Assembly: GCF_022179345.1 (NCBI RefSeq)
Contig: NZ_BPQR01000022.1
Location: forward strand, 62,001 to 126,000
Reading direction: 5' to 3'
DNA from: Methylobacterium jeotgali
Lineage (GTDB): Bacteria; Pseudomonadota; Alphaproteobacteria; Rhizobiales; Beijerinckiaceae
DNA: 64,000 nt
Numbering within the stretch: position 1 is the stretch's first letter; every line of letters begins with the position of its first letter. A program made the position numbers and the translations under genes. Below, piece after piece: positions 26,351 to 35,457 of this stretch. The notes beneath the pieces were generated by a model that was not told the origin of the DNA, did no database searches, and was given only the letters and a program-made list of their open reading frames with translations.

Positions 26351-27046
26351 ATGATGCCAGCCGAGACCCCGACCGCCATGGCGGCACGCAATGCCTGGCT
26401 CGAGGCCGACAACGCCCGGTTGCGCCGGCTGCTCGAACGGCACGACGCGCCGGCCGAGCTGCGCCATCGGCTGCGCGCAACGCTCGGGCTGCTGCGCGAG
26501 ATCATCCGGCGCTCGGCCGGATTTCGTCCCGAGGCCGCGGTCTATGCGGCCCATCTCGAAGATCGGCTCCTGTCCCTCGTGCGCATGCACGGCGCCATCG
26601 ACCGCAGCGGCGAGGTCGACCTTCACACCGCCTTCGCGGACGAACTCGTGACCTATACCCTGCACGAAGGGCAGCGGCTGCGGCTGAGCGGCCCCGATAT
26701 CCTGCTCCAGACCCGAACGGCGCAGACCCTCGGGCTCGCCATCCACGAGCTCGCGGTCAACGCAGTCGAGCACGGCGCCGGAACGGGCTCGGAGGGTCGC
26801 ATCGACGTGTCCTGGCGTCTCGAAGACGGTGCACCGGACCCGATCCTGCGGATTCTTTGGAAGGAGACGGGCCTGACCGGCGTCGCCCCGCCGTCCCATC
26901 GCGGATTCGGCACGCAGGTGCTCGACGAGATGATGAGGCACAACCTCGATGCCGAGACCGAGCTCGCCTACGACCCCGACGGATTCCGTTATACCCTCGC
27001 CTTCTCGATGCCGCCCCACGTCGGGCGCAAGGCGGAGCCTCGGTGA
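26351..27046 (+). CDS. Orphan HWE-type histidine kinase without sensor domain
   Basis: 231 residues. The kinase core starts close to the N-terminus with AELRHRLRATLGLLREIIRR (phospho-acceptor His), then an N-box IHELAVNAVEHGA and a C-terminal HATPase portion (HRGFGTQVLDEMM). No PAS or GAF domain is present, so the input is unclear. The ATG at 26351 is preferred over an earlier start that reads through the Crp-gene end. It is the last chromosomal gene before the decayed left flank of the island. Confidence 0.78.
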   Translation: MMPAETPTAMAARNAWLEADNARLRRLLERHDAPAELRHRLRATLGLLREIIRRSAGFRPEAAVYAAHLEDRLLSLVRMHGAIDRSGEVDLHTAFADELVTYTLHEGQRLRLSGPDILLQTRTAQTLGLAIHELAVNAVEHGAGTGSEGRIDVSWRLEDGAPDPILRILWKETGLTGVAPPSHRGFGTQVLDEMMRHNLDAETELAYDPDGFRYTLAFSMPPHVGRKAEPR

Positions 27047-27110
27047 CGTCGGCAAGCCGAGCTGTTGCAGGCAGGCGGATGAACCGCGGAACGAAGTTTT
27101 ATTGCGATCT

Positions 27111-27169
27111 AAAATTGCCTAATATTGGCAACAAGTTAGTTTCGATCCAGGGATCGGATGGTCCGGTTC
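27111..27169. repeat. 59-bp direct repeat, left copy
   Basis: Aligns without gaps to 36741-36799, with about 52 of 59 bases identical; the core from 27127 to 27169 is nearly perfect. It contains CAACAAGTTAGT and GGGATCGGATGGTCCGG. The left copy lies outside the tRNA-bounded island and the right copy inside it. Confidence 0.7.
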
Positions 27170-27322
27170 CGCCACCCTCATACCTTGGCCGATCAGCACG
27201 TCCGCTTATCGCAGCTTGGCGACAATCTCCTCAGGGCTTGGGCCGCTTCCTCGACATCGACCCGTCCTCCGAGCTCGAAAGCCATACTAAAGGGCGGACC
27301 ACTCCCGTGGGGGCGGATCAAA

Positions 27323-27540
27323 ATCATGCTGGCGCCCTACGATGCCCAGCCCAAACTGGCCTTGGATTTCGGCGTCCGATCGGACATGAGCGATGCCCCC
27401 CTGACAGCGTCAGGCTGCCCCTGATCCTGACCGTCGCCGAGATGCCGGCGTGCGCGACACCATGGCTCGCGAAAGAGGCGATCGACGCTTTCAAACAGCC
27501 GGATCGTCGGTGGGGCGACACCGTGAAAGAGTGTGTGGTG
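27323..27540 (+). pseudogene. Frameshifted partial copy of the island right-end gene
   Basis: Nucleotides match 44984-45202 of the gene at 44807-45418 along the whole stretch, encoding APYDAQPKLA, DMSDA, LTVAEMPACATPWLAKEAID and FKQPDRRW. One base is missing in the run after GGCTG, near 27419, so the frame changes and a TGA appears at 27422-27424. The 5' part (membrane segment) and 3' part are not recognisable. It lies about 100 bp left of the island's left att site. It is most simply a decayed right end of an earlier related element. Confidence 0.75.
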
Positions 27541-27645
27541 AGGGGAAAGGCGAGCAACTGCTTACGAGGTGCTTACGAGCAATCGGCGGCGTGGATGTAA
27601 GCCTGCGCACCGACAAAAATCGTCTAACATCTGCAATAGGTTAGA

Positions 27646-27690
27646 TGGTGAGCGCGCTGGGACTCGAACCCAGGACCTACAGATTAAAAG
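27646..27690. repeat. Left attachment site (tRNA-Lys 3' duplicate)
   Basis: 45 bp identical to 45528-45572: the CCA end, the acceptor 3' strand, the T arm and the variable region up to the anticodon loop of tRNA-Lys, in minus orientation. The 5' half of a tRNA is missing here, so this is an att remnant and not a gene. Confidence 0.93.
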
Positions 27691-27822
27691 GACGTAGACG
27701 GATAAACTTGCCATCCCTTGCTCGGCAAAGAGTTAGGCATTAAAGTTTTGACAGAAAACGGCTTTCTCATCGACGGGCGCCGACATAGATAGCCATAGAA
27801 AGTCACTCGCTACTCCTTTCTG

Positions 27823-27841
27823 TGCGGACACAGTGCGGACA
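27823..27841. promoter_or_regulatory. Tandem TGCGGACA motif, probable integrase arm site (left)
   Basis: Two copies of TGCGGACA spaced 11 bp, directly before and touching the integrase ATG. The 19-bp unit matches 45461-45479 at 17 of 19 positions in the same orientation. Location just inside each att core suggests arm-type sites for the island integrase. Overlap with the start codon would also allow autorepression. Confidence 0.6.
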
Positions 27842-29010
27842 TGGCTACATTCGCAAGACGGATCACTGAGACGTTCGCGAAGGGTGCTCCTCTACCTCCA
27901 TCCGGTCAGACCATCACATATGATGCGGACCTCAAGGGCTTCGGACTGCGCGTCACTGCGGCAGGTGCACGTGCTTTCATTCTCAATTACCGAGCAGGTG
28001 GCACCGAAAGACGCCTGACCATTGGGCGCTACCCGGAGTGGTCGGCGGCAGCCGCTCGCAAGCGGGCGGAAACGCTGAAGCGGCGGATCGATGTCGGCGA
28101 AGATCCCATGGCTCGTCGGCATGAGGATAGAGCTGCCCTTTCCATGCGCGAGTTGGCCGCCCTGTATGAGGAGCGCCATCTACCGAGTAAGAGCCCTGCG
28201 TCGCAGCGGGACGACAAGAGCATCCTACGCACAATCATCCTGCCTCGGCTCGGCAGCGCCAAAGCGGCCAGCGTCAGATACGCTGACGTTGAGGACCTAC
28301 ACCGGACCCTGTCGCAGTTGACCCCCTACCGCGCCAATCGCGTGCTTGCGCTCCTGTCCAAGATGTTCTCCCTTGCCCTCAAGTGGGAGATCGTCACTAC
28401 CAACCCCGCCAAGGGCGTCAGGCGAAACCCAGAGGAGGCACGGCAGCGGTATCTGACTGCATACGAACTTCAGCGTCTGCTCAGACAGCTCGTCGAGCAC
28501 TCGAACCGTACAGCTGCCGATGCTGTGCTCCTGCTGCTCACTGGAGCGCGGCGCATGGAAGTGTTGTCTGCTACCTGGGCGCAGTTCGATCTCGTCGAAG
28601 GCGTGTGGACCAAGCCTTCGGCCAGCACGAAGCAGCGTCGACTGCATCGTGTGCCGCTCTCAAGCCCGGCTCTCGAGATGCTACGGGAGCGCCGCGCCGA
28701 CGCACCAAGCTCCACCGTGGTTTTCCCAGGGCGCGACTGCGAGACCTCTATCACCGACATCAAGCGCTTCTGGGCCTCAGTCTGCCAGGACGCCCAGATC
28801 GACGGCGTGCGCCTCCATGATCTTCGTCATACATTCGCGTCCACGCTTGTGTCGGACGGGGCCAATCTACCGCTGATCGGGAGCCTGCTTGGCCACACGC
28901 AGGCGCAGACGACAATGCGATATGCCCACCTGTTCGATGAGCCTCAGCGCGCTGCAGTGGAGCGCCTTGGCAGTAGCATGATGGGTGTGCCCGGCCACCA
29001 GTCCAACTGA
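27841..29010 (+). CDS. P4-type tyrosine integrase of the island
   Basis: 389 residues: a DUF4102-like N-terminal domain (about 1-90, YDADLKGFGLRVTAAGARAF and LTIGRYPEWSAAAAR), a SAM-like core-binding domain (about 100-190) and the catalytic domain with Arg in LTGARRMEVL, HDLRH in RLHDLRHTFAS, GHTQAQTT and the Tyr nucleophile in MRYAHLF. It is complete and lies 150 bp from the left tRNA-derived att, as expected for an enzyme that targets tRNA 3' ends. A palindrome copy follows its stop by about 40 bp. Confidence 0.95.
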   Translation: MATFARRITETFAKGAPLPPSGQTITYDADLKGFGLRVTAAGARAFILNYRAGGTERRLTIGRYPEWSAAAARKRAETLKRRIDVGEDPMARRHEDRAALSMRELAALYEERHLPSKSPASQRDDKSILRTIILPRLGSAKAASVRYADVEDLHRTLSQLTPYRANRVLALLSKMFSLALKWEIVTTNPAKGVRRNPEEARQRYLTAYELQRLLRQLVEHSNRTAADAVLLLLTGARRMEVLSATWAQFDLVEGVWTKPSASTKQRRLHRVPLSSPALEMLRERRADAPSSTVVFPGRDCETSITDIKRFWASVCQDAQIDGVRLHDLRHTFASTLVSDGANLPLIGSLLGHTQAQTTMRYAHLFDEPQRAAVERLGSSMMGVPGHQSN

Positions 29011-29313
29011 GACCGAGATACGCTTTCAGTCAGCCCATGCAATTTCAACTTTGTGCAATTAATTGCACAGTCAAGAGCAGGCATCTGGTGCCGCTTGGTA
29101 CATTTTTTAGGACATGGGTTGACAAAGCGGAGGCATAATCTCAGCTTATGTTCACGCCACTGGTTGAGTGACTGCCGGACGTCGGGCTTAGCCGCACGAT
29201 GTTGTGCATTTCTCGACCGAAGCCAAGGAGGGCTACGGCGACGACGGGTAATCCCGTCGGGCTGGCCCTCCGTGTCCAACGCCCGACGGCCATTCGATGT
29301 GGTCAAAGAGGCG
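29011..29313. other. Intergenic region after the integrase
   Basis: About 300 bp of relatively AT-rich sequence. It holds palindrome copy B and no supported gene; the open frame through it has no good start before 29314. Confidence 0.6.
29052..29069. repeat. Palindrome copy B (18-bp perfect dyad)
   Basis: TGTGCAATTAATTGCACA is perfectly self-complementary, the longest version of the dispersed palindrome. It lies 42 bp after the integrase stop and about 245 bp before the excisionase-like gene, so it could be an operator or a binding site for an integration factor. Confidence 0.8.
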
Positions 29314-29556
29314 ATGGTCATGGTGCAGATTGGTGTTCTTCAGCAAAGAGAACTGTTCTCCGAACTCGTGGACCGAAGCGCGGCAGCGCGACTGCTGGGA
29401 GTGTCCGCACGAACGCTCGACCGTTGGCATCTTCTCCGCGTCGGACCACCGCGGATCCTCATCGGCCGTCAGGTCCGCTACCGCGTGAGTGCCATTGAGA
29501 CATGGCTCTTGGCTCAGGAGGAGAAGCACCCTCGCCTACAAGACCGACAGCGTTGA
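29314..29556 (+). CDS. Excisionase/AlpA-like small DNA-binding protein
   Basis: 80 residues with a MerR-like winged HTH of the HTH_17 type: DRSAAARLLGVSARTLDRWH followed by GPPRILIGRQVRYRVSAIETW, the wing pattern of AlpA/Xis proteins. These proteins control excision or integrase expression. The ATG at 29314 is favoured because upstream residues look non-coding. It sits between the integrase and the putative Rep gene, the usual place for this function. Confidence 0.7.
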   Translation: MVMVQIGVLQQRELFSELVDRSAAARLLGVSARTLDRWHLLRVGPPRILIGRQVRYRVSAIETWLLAQEEKHPRLQDRQR

Positions 29557-29659
29557 TGGGGCAACACCGTGCCTAACGGTAAGGTCCAGATTGCCCATCC
29601 GCTTCGAGCTGTTCCGACCGTTATGGTCGGTCGGGCGTGGCAACGCAGGGTTAGGCAGG

Positions 29660-30649
29660 ATGCCGGTCAAGATCGTCCCCAAAGGCGCTTCTAACAAGAA
29701 AGAAACTGGGTCGAAAACCATCCTGTCACCCGAATTGCTAGAGGGGAAGGTTGCTGCACCCATCACGGTGTCAGACCCCTTCATCGACAAGATCAGCATT
29801 GTGGTGAAGCCTGCCAGTGAAGCCGAGGCCGTAGACATCCACAACGCCCTATGGGTTGCCTTCTATGACAAGGGGACCTTCAATAAGGCAGGTCCTGAGG
29901 CATCCAAGGGGTACCAGGACGCAAGGTTCGTCCACCTAGATAGCACCGCTGCTCGCCCTCTGATCCAGTACCGTGGCCACAACGGAAAGGCAGAGCTGAT
30001 CCGTCTGGAGTTCAACCCGCGCAAGCTAGGGGAGGATGGTTTCGTTGAATTCGGCGCTTACATGGATAGCGTCGTACCGGATGGCTGGGAGTACGTGGTG
30101 ACTAATGGGCATGTCACACGCATCGATGTTGCGGTGGATGTCACGGGCGTAAGGATCGGAGATTTACTGTGTCTCCCTAAGCAAGGCCTCACCAGCACGA
30201 CTTGGGGTGTCGATGGGCATGCTCAAACCATCCATCTCGGGAAGAAGGGAAATCAGACCTCTATCTACAACGTCAAAGCCAAACGTCTGACGAAGAAGCA
30301 AAAATGGACAGGTCCGACCAAAATCCGCATTGAACGTCGGCTCAGGAACCCCGAGTTCCACGGCCTGGCTGACCTCGCCAAGCTCGCCAACCCCTTTGCG
30401 GGCCTTGTGATGACGAAGCCCCTCCCGCCGCCAGCGCCCGGTATGAAAACCTGGGAATGGGCCATGTTCGGGGACAGCGTTCAGGTGAGAGGCCTAACGG
30501 CAGCCCTTGCGCTGCTCCCCAAGGAGCGACGGCTCAAGTACCGAGCCTATCTCAAGTCCCACCCCCAGCCCTGGTGGCAACCCGCTGATCTCTGGGAGCA
30601 CTGGCAGGAGATCGTAGAGGAATCCCGTCTCACAGCCTTCAAGCCTTGA
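29660..30649 (+). CDS. Putative replication-initiation-like protein
   Basis: 329 residues. A core element HVTRIDVAVDVTGV resembles the R-x-D-x-A-x-D motif of the phage/plasmid replication-initiation factor family (Rep_trans-like), with surrounding segments such as FIDKISIVVKP and IRIERRLRNPE also in keeping. If right, it would initiate replication of the excised circle. Low GC compared with neighbours indicates foreign origin. The ATG at 29660 follows an AGGCAGG motif. The family call is from motif recognition only and could be wrong. Confidence 0.5.
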   Translation: MPVKIVPKGASNKKETGSKTILSPELLEGKVAAPITVSDPFIDKISIVVKPASEAEAVDIHNALWVAFYDKGTFNKAGPEASKGYQDARFVHLDSTAARPLIQYRGHNGKAELIRLEFNPRKLGEDGFVEFGAYMDSVVPDGWEYVVTNGHVTRIDVAVDVTGVRIGDLLCLPKQGLTSTTWGVDGHAQTIHLGKKGNQTSIYNVKAKRLTKKQKWTGPTKIRIERRLRNPEFHGLADLAKLANPFAGLVMTKPLPPPAPGMKTWEWAMFGDSVQVRGLTAALALLPKERRLKYRAYLKSHPQPWWQPADLWEHWQEIVEESRLTAFKP

Positions 30650-30721
30650 GACCGCTGAGTGCGTTCAGCGGCAAGCTTCGCCGTACTGCAATTAAGGTCA
30701 CATCCGGAACCGAAGGGGCGC

Positions 30722-31927
30722 CTACGATACCTCGGTTAAGGTCGTGACGAGCTGGGTCATGGCTTTCTGCCATGCGGGAGCCCGGTCCAGAAGCGGATCG
30801 ACATCCACGACCTTGCCATCCGGGCCGAGCACGCGGGGAGCGCTCTTGTCGTACCGACGCACAGAGCCGCCGATCAAGCCCGCGAGGGTCTGAAGGTAGT
30901 GGTCTCCGGCCTCCCGTTGCCCAAGCCTCACTGCCGTGTTCCAGGCATCTCCGAACCAACCCCGGCCATCGATGTCGACGTAGCCGAGGGAGCCCGTGAT
31001 GTCGGGCCCTGCCTGCCAGCGAAGGACGACCGATCGCCGAAACTCAGGGGTCACGCCGAGCTCGACCAAGCCGTCGAGGAAGGGCCGCAGCTTGGCGGAA
31101 AGACCGGGGCGACGCTGGTCGAGCTGCTCGTAGAACTCCGGCTCCGAGGCTGTGTAGGGTTTCGGTGAGGTACCCTTCTCGGCGGTGCCCATCCGGGTCG
31201 GCGCTTGAATCTGTACCCCCGCGTCGGGTGCGAAGAGGACGATCCCGCGCTCGACGAGCAACGTACGAAGGGGGATGCGGGGGACAACGAGAAGCCCCTC
31301 TCCGATATTCCAGATCGAGAGATCGACGAGGGCCAAGCCCACATGCAGGCCTGCGTGGAGCTGAAGGTGGTTGGTCAGCGCCTCGACGCCTTCCTGGATT
31401 CCATCACCGATGATCAGCACGAGGAACCGGCTCTGACGCAGTCGCCGTTCGACGGCGTCAACGAAGGACGCCTCATCGAGGTCGGAACTGTCCCGGACCA
31501 TGTCCCAGAGACAGAGATCGGGACGCCGGGCCGCTTTTCGAGCGGCTTGCTCCAGGTCGTCGTAATGCCATGACCCGATGGCGCGGGCGTAGTCGAGGGC
31601 CTGCGCGATCACCTCCCGCCGCGCCTCCGGGTTCCGGAAGAGCTTGGCCTCACCGAGGACGATGCCTCCGCTCGGGGTCAGCCAGAGGTTGTCGAGGAAG
31701 CCTGCCGAGGTGGGCAGCTCGCGGCAGATCGAGATGAGCGGCGAGAAGGCGGGCTCGATCTCCGTGATGGGGATGACCTCGGGATGGCGGTGGATCAGGT
31801 CCTGGATGAAGGCCTCGCGCCGGTCTCCGCTCTCCACGTCCTTTCCGAGCATGACCCGCTGGAGGGGCTGGGCGGGACCCTCATCACGAAGCAGCGTCGG
31901 GACAGCATGTCGGGAGGCGAGTGACAT
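30722..31927 (-). CDS. PD-(D/E)xK nuclease-like protein
   Basis: 401 residues. A probable restriction-endonuclease fold lies in the N-terminal part: helix with Glu (QDLIHRHPEVIP), D79 in SAGFLDNLWL, then E93-x-K95 in GGIVLGEAKLF and a QALDYA helix (Q109, Y113). This spacing is typical of the superfamily. The C-terminal two thirds are not recognised. It could be a nuclease of a defence module or a non-catalytic DNA-binding relative. It converges with the Rep-like gene and is divergent to a small XRE gene 114 bp away, which may regulate it. Confidence 0.55.
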   Translation of the reverse strand: MSLASRHAVPTLLRDEGPAQPLQRVMLGKDVESGDRREAFIQDLIHRHPEVIPITEIEPAFSPLISICRELPTSAGFLDNLWLTPSGGIVLGEAKLFRNPEARREVIAQALDYARAIGSWHYDDLEQAARKAARRPDLCLWDMVRDSSDLDEASFVDAVERRLRQSRFLVLIIGDGIQEGVEALTNHLQLHAGLHVGLALVDLSIWNIGEGLLVVPRIPLRTLLVERGIVLFAPDAGVQIQAPTRMGTAEKGTSPKPYTASEPEFYEQLDQRRPGLSAKLRPFLDGLVELGVTPEFRRSVVLRWQAGPDITGSLGYVDIDGRGWFGDAWNTAVRLGQREAGDHYLQTLAGLIGGSVRRYDKSAPRVLGPDGKVVDVDPLLDRAPAWQKAMTQLVTTLTEVS

Positions 31928-32041
31928 GTTGGGCGTCCTCCAGAACGACGCTCCGTCAACAGCCCGCGTCGTCGTGATCGGCGCTGACGTTTATGACTCA
32001 TAGTCTATGGAGGCAATCGGTCCGCTCGCGCCCATGGCCTC

Positions 32042-32257
32042 ATGGATGTGCGGGTCCGTGTCGGCCTGAATCTGCAGAACGCCCGGCGGGAGCGCGGCCT
32101 CTCGCAGGAGGAACTCGCGCATCTGGCTCAGGTCCATCAGACCTATCTCAGCGGCGTCGAGCGCGGGAAGCGGAATCCCACCATTGCCGTCCTCGATCGC
32201 ATCGCGTTGGTGTTGGGGACGGACATCGACCAGCTTGTGAGGCGGCGCCAGGCCTGA
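32042..32257 (+). CDS. Small XRE-family regulator (copy 2)
   Basis: 71 residues, a minimal HTH_3 domain (RERGLSQEELAHLAQVHQTY, RNPTIAVLDRIA), 76% identical to the gene at 19896-20111 outside the island. Again a palindrome copy lies 61 bp after the stop. It is divergent from the PD-(D/E)xK-like gene, an arrangement often seen for controller proteins, but no methyltransferase is nearby. Confidence 0.8.
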   Translation: MDVRVRVGLNLQNARRERGLSQEELAHLAQVHQTYLSGVERGKRNPTIAVLDRIALVLGTDIDQLVRRRQA

Positions 32258-32316
32258 AATTATGTGAATGCCTTCCACACGGGTCTACCGACCCCTCGAA
32301 ACTGTCGCATCTGATC

Positions 32317-32332
32317 GTGCAATTAATTGCAC
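32317..32332. repeat. Palindrome copy C (16-bp perfect dyad)
   Basis: GTGCAATTAATTGCAC, perfectly palindromic, about 60 bp downstream of the XRE gene and about 190 bp beyond the end of the arsenic-cluster MFS gene. The rest of this 261-bp gap shows nothing else supportable. Confidence 0.8.
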
Positions 32333-32518
32333 TAATGGCGGGGAAGCGCCTAGTTTCTGTGCCGAGGGCTAGCACGGAAGCGGACCTCGCATCATCGCCT
32401 GCTATCGACCCATGCCGGACTTTCGGAGAGGCGCTTGGCCTTCCTGAAAGCGGTCGTTCGCCACTCGCCAGCGGAAGGCTCAGATCAGAGGTCGGGGCGA
32501 ATGACGCGGTAAGATCAG

Positions 32519-33682
32519 CTATCGCGCCCGCCAGAGCGATCCGACGAGGCCGAGGTTGGCGAGGCTTAGGGCGAGCAACAGCCACCACAGGGCATTCGGG
32601 CTGGCGTGGGTTAGCACGAACGCGCCGGCTGGCGGGGCGAGCGCCTGCGCGATCAGCCCCGGCCGGGCCAAGCGGCCGACCACAAGCGGGTAGCGCACGG
32701 GGCCAAACAGGGCCAGGGGCACCGTCCCTCGCGCAATCGAATAGATCCCGTTGCCGCCGCCGTAGAGCACCAGCCAGACCCCCACACCGGGGAGGCCAAA
32801 GGCGAGCAGCACCAAGCCGAGGGCGACCAGACCCAGGGCGGCGGTCAGCGTCCACAACGGATGGTGCTGGCCCTTGAACGACATCTCCACAATGCGGGCG
32901 CCGACCTGTGCCGGACCGATCAGCGCCCCGTAGGAGACGGCCGACGCCAGCGCGACGCCCCGCGCCTGCAGGAGCGTCAGCAGGTGCACCGACACCAGCG
33001 ACATGATCGCGCCGCCGAGGATCAGCACCCCGGCGAACAGGAGGAACGCCCGCCTTTCCGCGCCGGACAGCGGTCCGGTGTCGGCCGGGTGGTGACCCGT
33101 CGCCGCCGGCAGCGCAGGGGCCGTCGGGATCAGCAGCAGCACCAGTGGGAGGGTGACCGCGAGGTGCAGTCCTGCGTAGGCCAGGCAGGCGCCACGCCAC
33201 CCGACATGCGCGACCAGGAACGCCGAGAGGGGCCAGCACACGGTGCTCGCGAACCCGCCCCACAGGGTCAGCGACGTGATCGCCGGCCGCGCTTCCGCGC
33301 CGTAGAGCCGGCCGAGAGTGGCGAACGCCGGATCGTACAGCCCGCAGCCCATACCGAGGCCGAGCAGCAGCCAGCCGGCGAGGTAGACCGGCAGGACCGG
33401 GGCGAGGGCTAGCATGGTCAGCCCGGCCGCGAGCAGGAGTGCCGCCAGCGCCAGCACCGGGCGGCCGCCGTGACGGTGGATCGCGGCGCCGACATGCGGC
33501 GAGGCGAACGCGGCGACCAGCAGGCCCAGGGACAGGCCGCCGACCACCCCGGCAAGCGGCCAGCTTGTGCTTTCCGCGACAGGGCCGGCGAGGACCGCCG
33601 GCAGATAGAAGGACGATCCCCAGGTAAGGATCTGCACCACGCCGAGGGCGGAGATCACCGGCCAGCGCCGGGCCTCGGACAC
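32519..33682 (-). CDS. MFS transporter of the arsenic cluster
   Basis: 387 residues, about 12 membrane segments, starting at a GTG 7 bp after the arsB stop, so it is the last gene of the arsR-arsC-arsB-MFS operon. Early features are ILTWGSSFYLPAVLAGPVAE and loop 2-3 HRHGGRPVLAL. MFS genes recur in ars operons (ArsJ, ArsK and others). No GAPDH gene is present, which speaks against ArsJ. A role in export of an arsenical or antimonial is inferred from context. Confidence 0.75.
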   Translation of the reverse strand: MSEARRWPVISALGVVQILTWGSSFYLPAVLAGPVAESTSWPLAGVVGGLSLGLLVAAFASPHVGAAIHRHGGRPVLALAALLLAAGLTMLALAPVLPVYLAGWLLLGLGMGCGLYDPAFATLGRLYGAEARPAITSLTLWGGFASTVCWPLSAFLVAHVGWRGACLAYAGLHLAVTLPLVLLLIPTAPALPAATGHHPADTGPLSGAERRAFLLFAGVLILGGAIMSLVSVHLLTLLQARGVALASAVSYGALIGPAQVGARIVEMSFKGQHHPLWTLTAALGLVALGLVLLAFGLPGVGVWLVLYGGGNGIYSIARGTVPLALFGPVRYPLVVGRLARPGLIAQALAPPAGAFVLTHASPNALWWLLLALSLANLGLVGSLWRAR

Positions 33683-33689
33683 GGGCCGC

Positions 33690-34985
33690 CTACCGGGTTC
33701 CGAGCAGCGGCAGCCAGGCTGCGAGCGCCAGCAGCGTGACCAGCAGCACCGGCGGGGTGATGACCAGCCCGACCTTCATGTACTGGCCCCAGGTGATCCT
33801 CTGGCCCTTGCTGTCGAGGACGTGCAACCAGAGCAGCGTGGCGAGGCTGCCGATCGGCGTGAACTTCGGCCCGAGGTCGCAGCCGATCACGTTGGCGTAG
33901 AGCATCAGCTCGTGGGTCAGCGGCGACAGGTCCGGCGCCTGCTGGATCGAGAGCGCCCCGATCAGGACGCTCGGCATGTTGTTCATGACGGACGACAGGA
34001 TCGCGGCGGCGAAGCCGGTGCCGACGGTGGCGACCCACGGGCCGTGCAAGGCGAGCCAGGTCAGGCTCTTCGCCAGCTCGTCAGTCAGGCCGGCGTTCCG
34101 GAGGCCGTAGACCACCAGGTACATGCCGAGGCTGAACAGGACGATCTGCCAGGGGGCTCCGGTCAGCACCTTGCGGATCGGGATGGTCCCACCCCGGTTG
34201 GCGAGCAGCAGGAGCACCGCCGCGCCGGCACAGGTGACGGCCGACACCGGCACCCCGAACGGCGCGGTCACGAGGTAGGCGAGCAGGAGCACGCCCAGCA
34301 GCGGGAACGCCGCCCGGAACACCAGCGGGTCGCGGATGGCCTCGGCCGGGCGTTCCAGGGCCTCCACGGGGTAGGCCGCCGGCACGTCGCGCCGGAAGTA
34401 GGCCCACAGCACCAGCAGGGTCGCCGCCAGGGAGACGAGGTTCACCGGCACCATCACGGCCGCGTACCGTCCAAACGTCACGTCGAAGAAGTTCGCCGAG
34501 ACGATGTTGACGAGGTTGGAGATCACCAGCGGCAGGGAGGTCGAGTCGGCCACGAACCCGCAGGCGACGATGAAGGCCAGGGACGCCGCCGGCTTGAAGT
34601 CGAGCCGGAGCAGGATTGCCAGCACGATGGGGGTGAGCAGCAGCGCCGCGCCGTCGTTGGCAAACACGGCGGCGATGGCCGCGCCGAGCAGGATCACCAG
34701 TGGGAACAGCCGCCGGCCCCGGCCGCCGCCCCAACGGGCGATGTGCAGGGCGGCCCAATGGAAGAACCCGGCCTCGTCCAGCAGCAGCGAGATGACGATG
34801 AGCGCCACGAACGTGAAGGTGGCGTCCCAGACGATGTGCCAGACCACCGGGATGTCGCCCGGATGGATCACGCCCGTGGCGAGGGCGACGCCCGCGCCGG
34901 CCAGGGCGCTCCACCCGATCCCCAGGCCCTTGGGCTGCCAGATGACGAACACGAGGGTGACGAAGAAGAGGGCGAGGGCGAGCAT
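33690..34985 (-). CDS. arsB: Arsenite efflux pump ArsB
   Basis: 431 residues, about 11-12 membrane segments of the ArsB/NhaD ion-transporter type: [37 protein letters not shown] and [16 protein letters not shown] are characteristic. It exports As(III)/Sb(III) at the inner membrane using the proton gradient. No arsA ATPase is present. The ATG at 34983-34985 is preferred; an upstream open frame overlaps arsC and is non-membrane in character. It lies between arsC and the MFS gene. Confidence 0.93.
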   Translation of the reverse strand: MLALALFFVTLVFVIWQPKGLGIGWSALAGAGVALATGVIHPGDIPVVWHIVWDATFTFVALIVISLLLDEAGFFHWAALHIARWGGGRGRRLFPLVILLGAAIAAVFANDGAALLLTPIVLAILLRLDFKPAASLAFIVACGFVADSTSLPLVISNLVNIVSANFFDVTFGRYAAVMVPVNLVSLAATLLVLWAYFRRDVPAAYPVEALERPAEAIRDPLVFRAAFPLLGVLLLAYLVTAPFGVPVSAVTCAGAAVLLLLANRGGTIPIRKVLTGAPWQIVLFSLGMYLVVYGLRNAGLTDELAKSLTWLALHGPWVATVGTGFAAAILSSVMNNMPSVLIGALSIQQAPDLSPLTHELMLYANVIGCDLGPKFTPIGSLATLLWLHVLDSKGQRITWGQYMKVGLVITPPVLLVTLLALAAWLPLLGTR

Positions 34986-35019
34986 CCGGGCGGTTTCTTC
35001 TTGTTGGCAGGCGTGCGGC

Positions 35020-35457
35020 TCAGGCGGTGGCGACGCGGCGGCCGTGCTCGTCCACCACCCGCTCGCCGTCCTCCTTGACGAACTCGCCCTGCTGCACCGG
35101 CAGGAGGTCCAGCACGGCTTCGGACGGCCGGCACAGGCGCACGCCCTTGGGCGAGACGACCAGCGGGCGGTTGATGAGGATCGGGTGCGCCTCGATGGCG
35201 TCCAGAAGCTGCGCATCGGTCAGCGCCGGGTCGCCCAAGCCTAGCTCAGCGAATGGCGTTCCCTTCTCCCGCAGCACGTCGCGGGTGCCCAGGCCGGCGC
35301 GGGCGAGGAGCTGCACCAGCAGCGCCCGGCTCGGCGGGGTCTTCAGGTACTCGACCACATGCGGCTCGACGCCGGCGTTGCGGATCATCGCCAGGGTGTT
35401 GCGGGACGTGCCGCACTCGGGATTGTGGTAGATCACGACATCGAACGGCTCAGGCAT
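35020..35457 (-). CDS. arsC: Glutaredoxin-type arsenate reductase ArsC
   Basis: 145 residues of the ArsC (glutaredoxin-dependent) family. The catalytic Cys is C15 in [13 protein letters not shown], and arginine-bearing loops follow ([21 protein letters not shown]). It reduces arsenate to arsenite for export by ArsB. The ATG at 35455-35457 overlaps the end of arsR by 8 bases, so translation is coupled. It is the second gene of the operon. Confidence 0.94.
   Translation of the reverse strand: MPEPFDVVIYHNPECGTSRNTLAMIRNAGVEPHVVEYLKTPPSRALLVQLLARAGLGTRDVLREKGTPFAELGLGDPALTDAQLLDAIEAHPILINRPLVVSPKGVRLCRPSEAVLDLLPVQQGEFVKEDGERVVDEHGRRVATA

Noticed and set aside
27646..27690. A second tRNA-Lys gene
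   Set aside because: Only the 3' 45 bases are present; there is no D arm or 5' acceptor strand, so it is an att remnant.
32519..33682. ArsJ transporter
   Set aside because: ArsJ is normally paired with a GAPDH gene, and none is present in the cluster.
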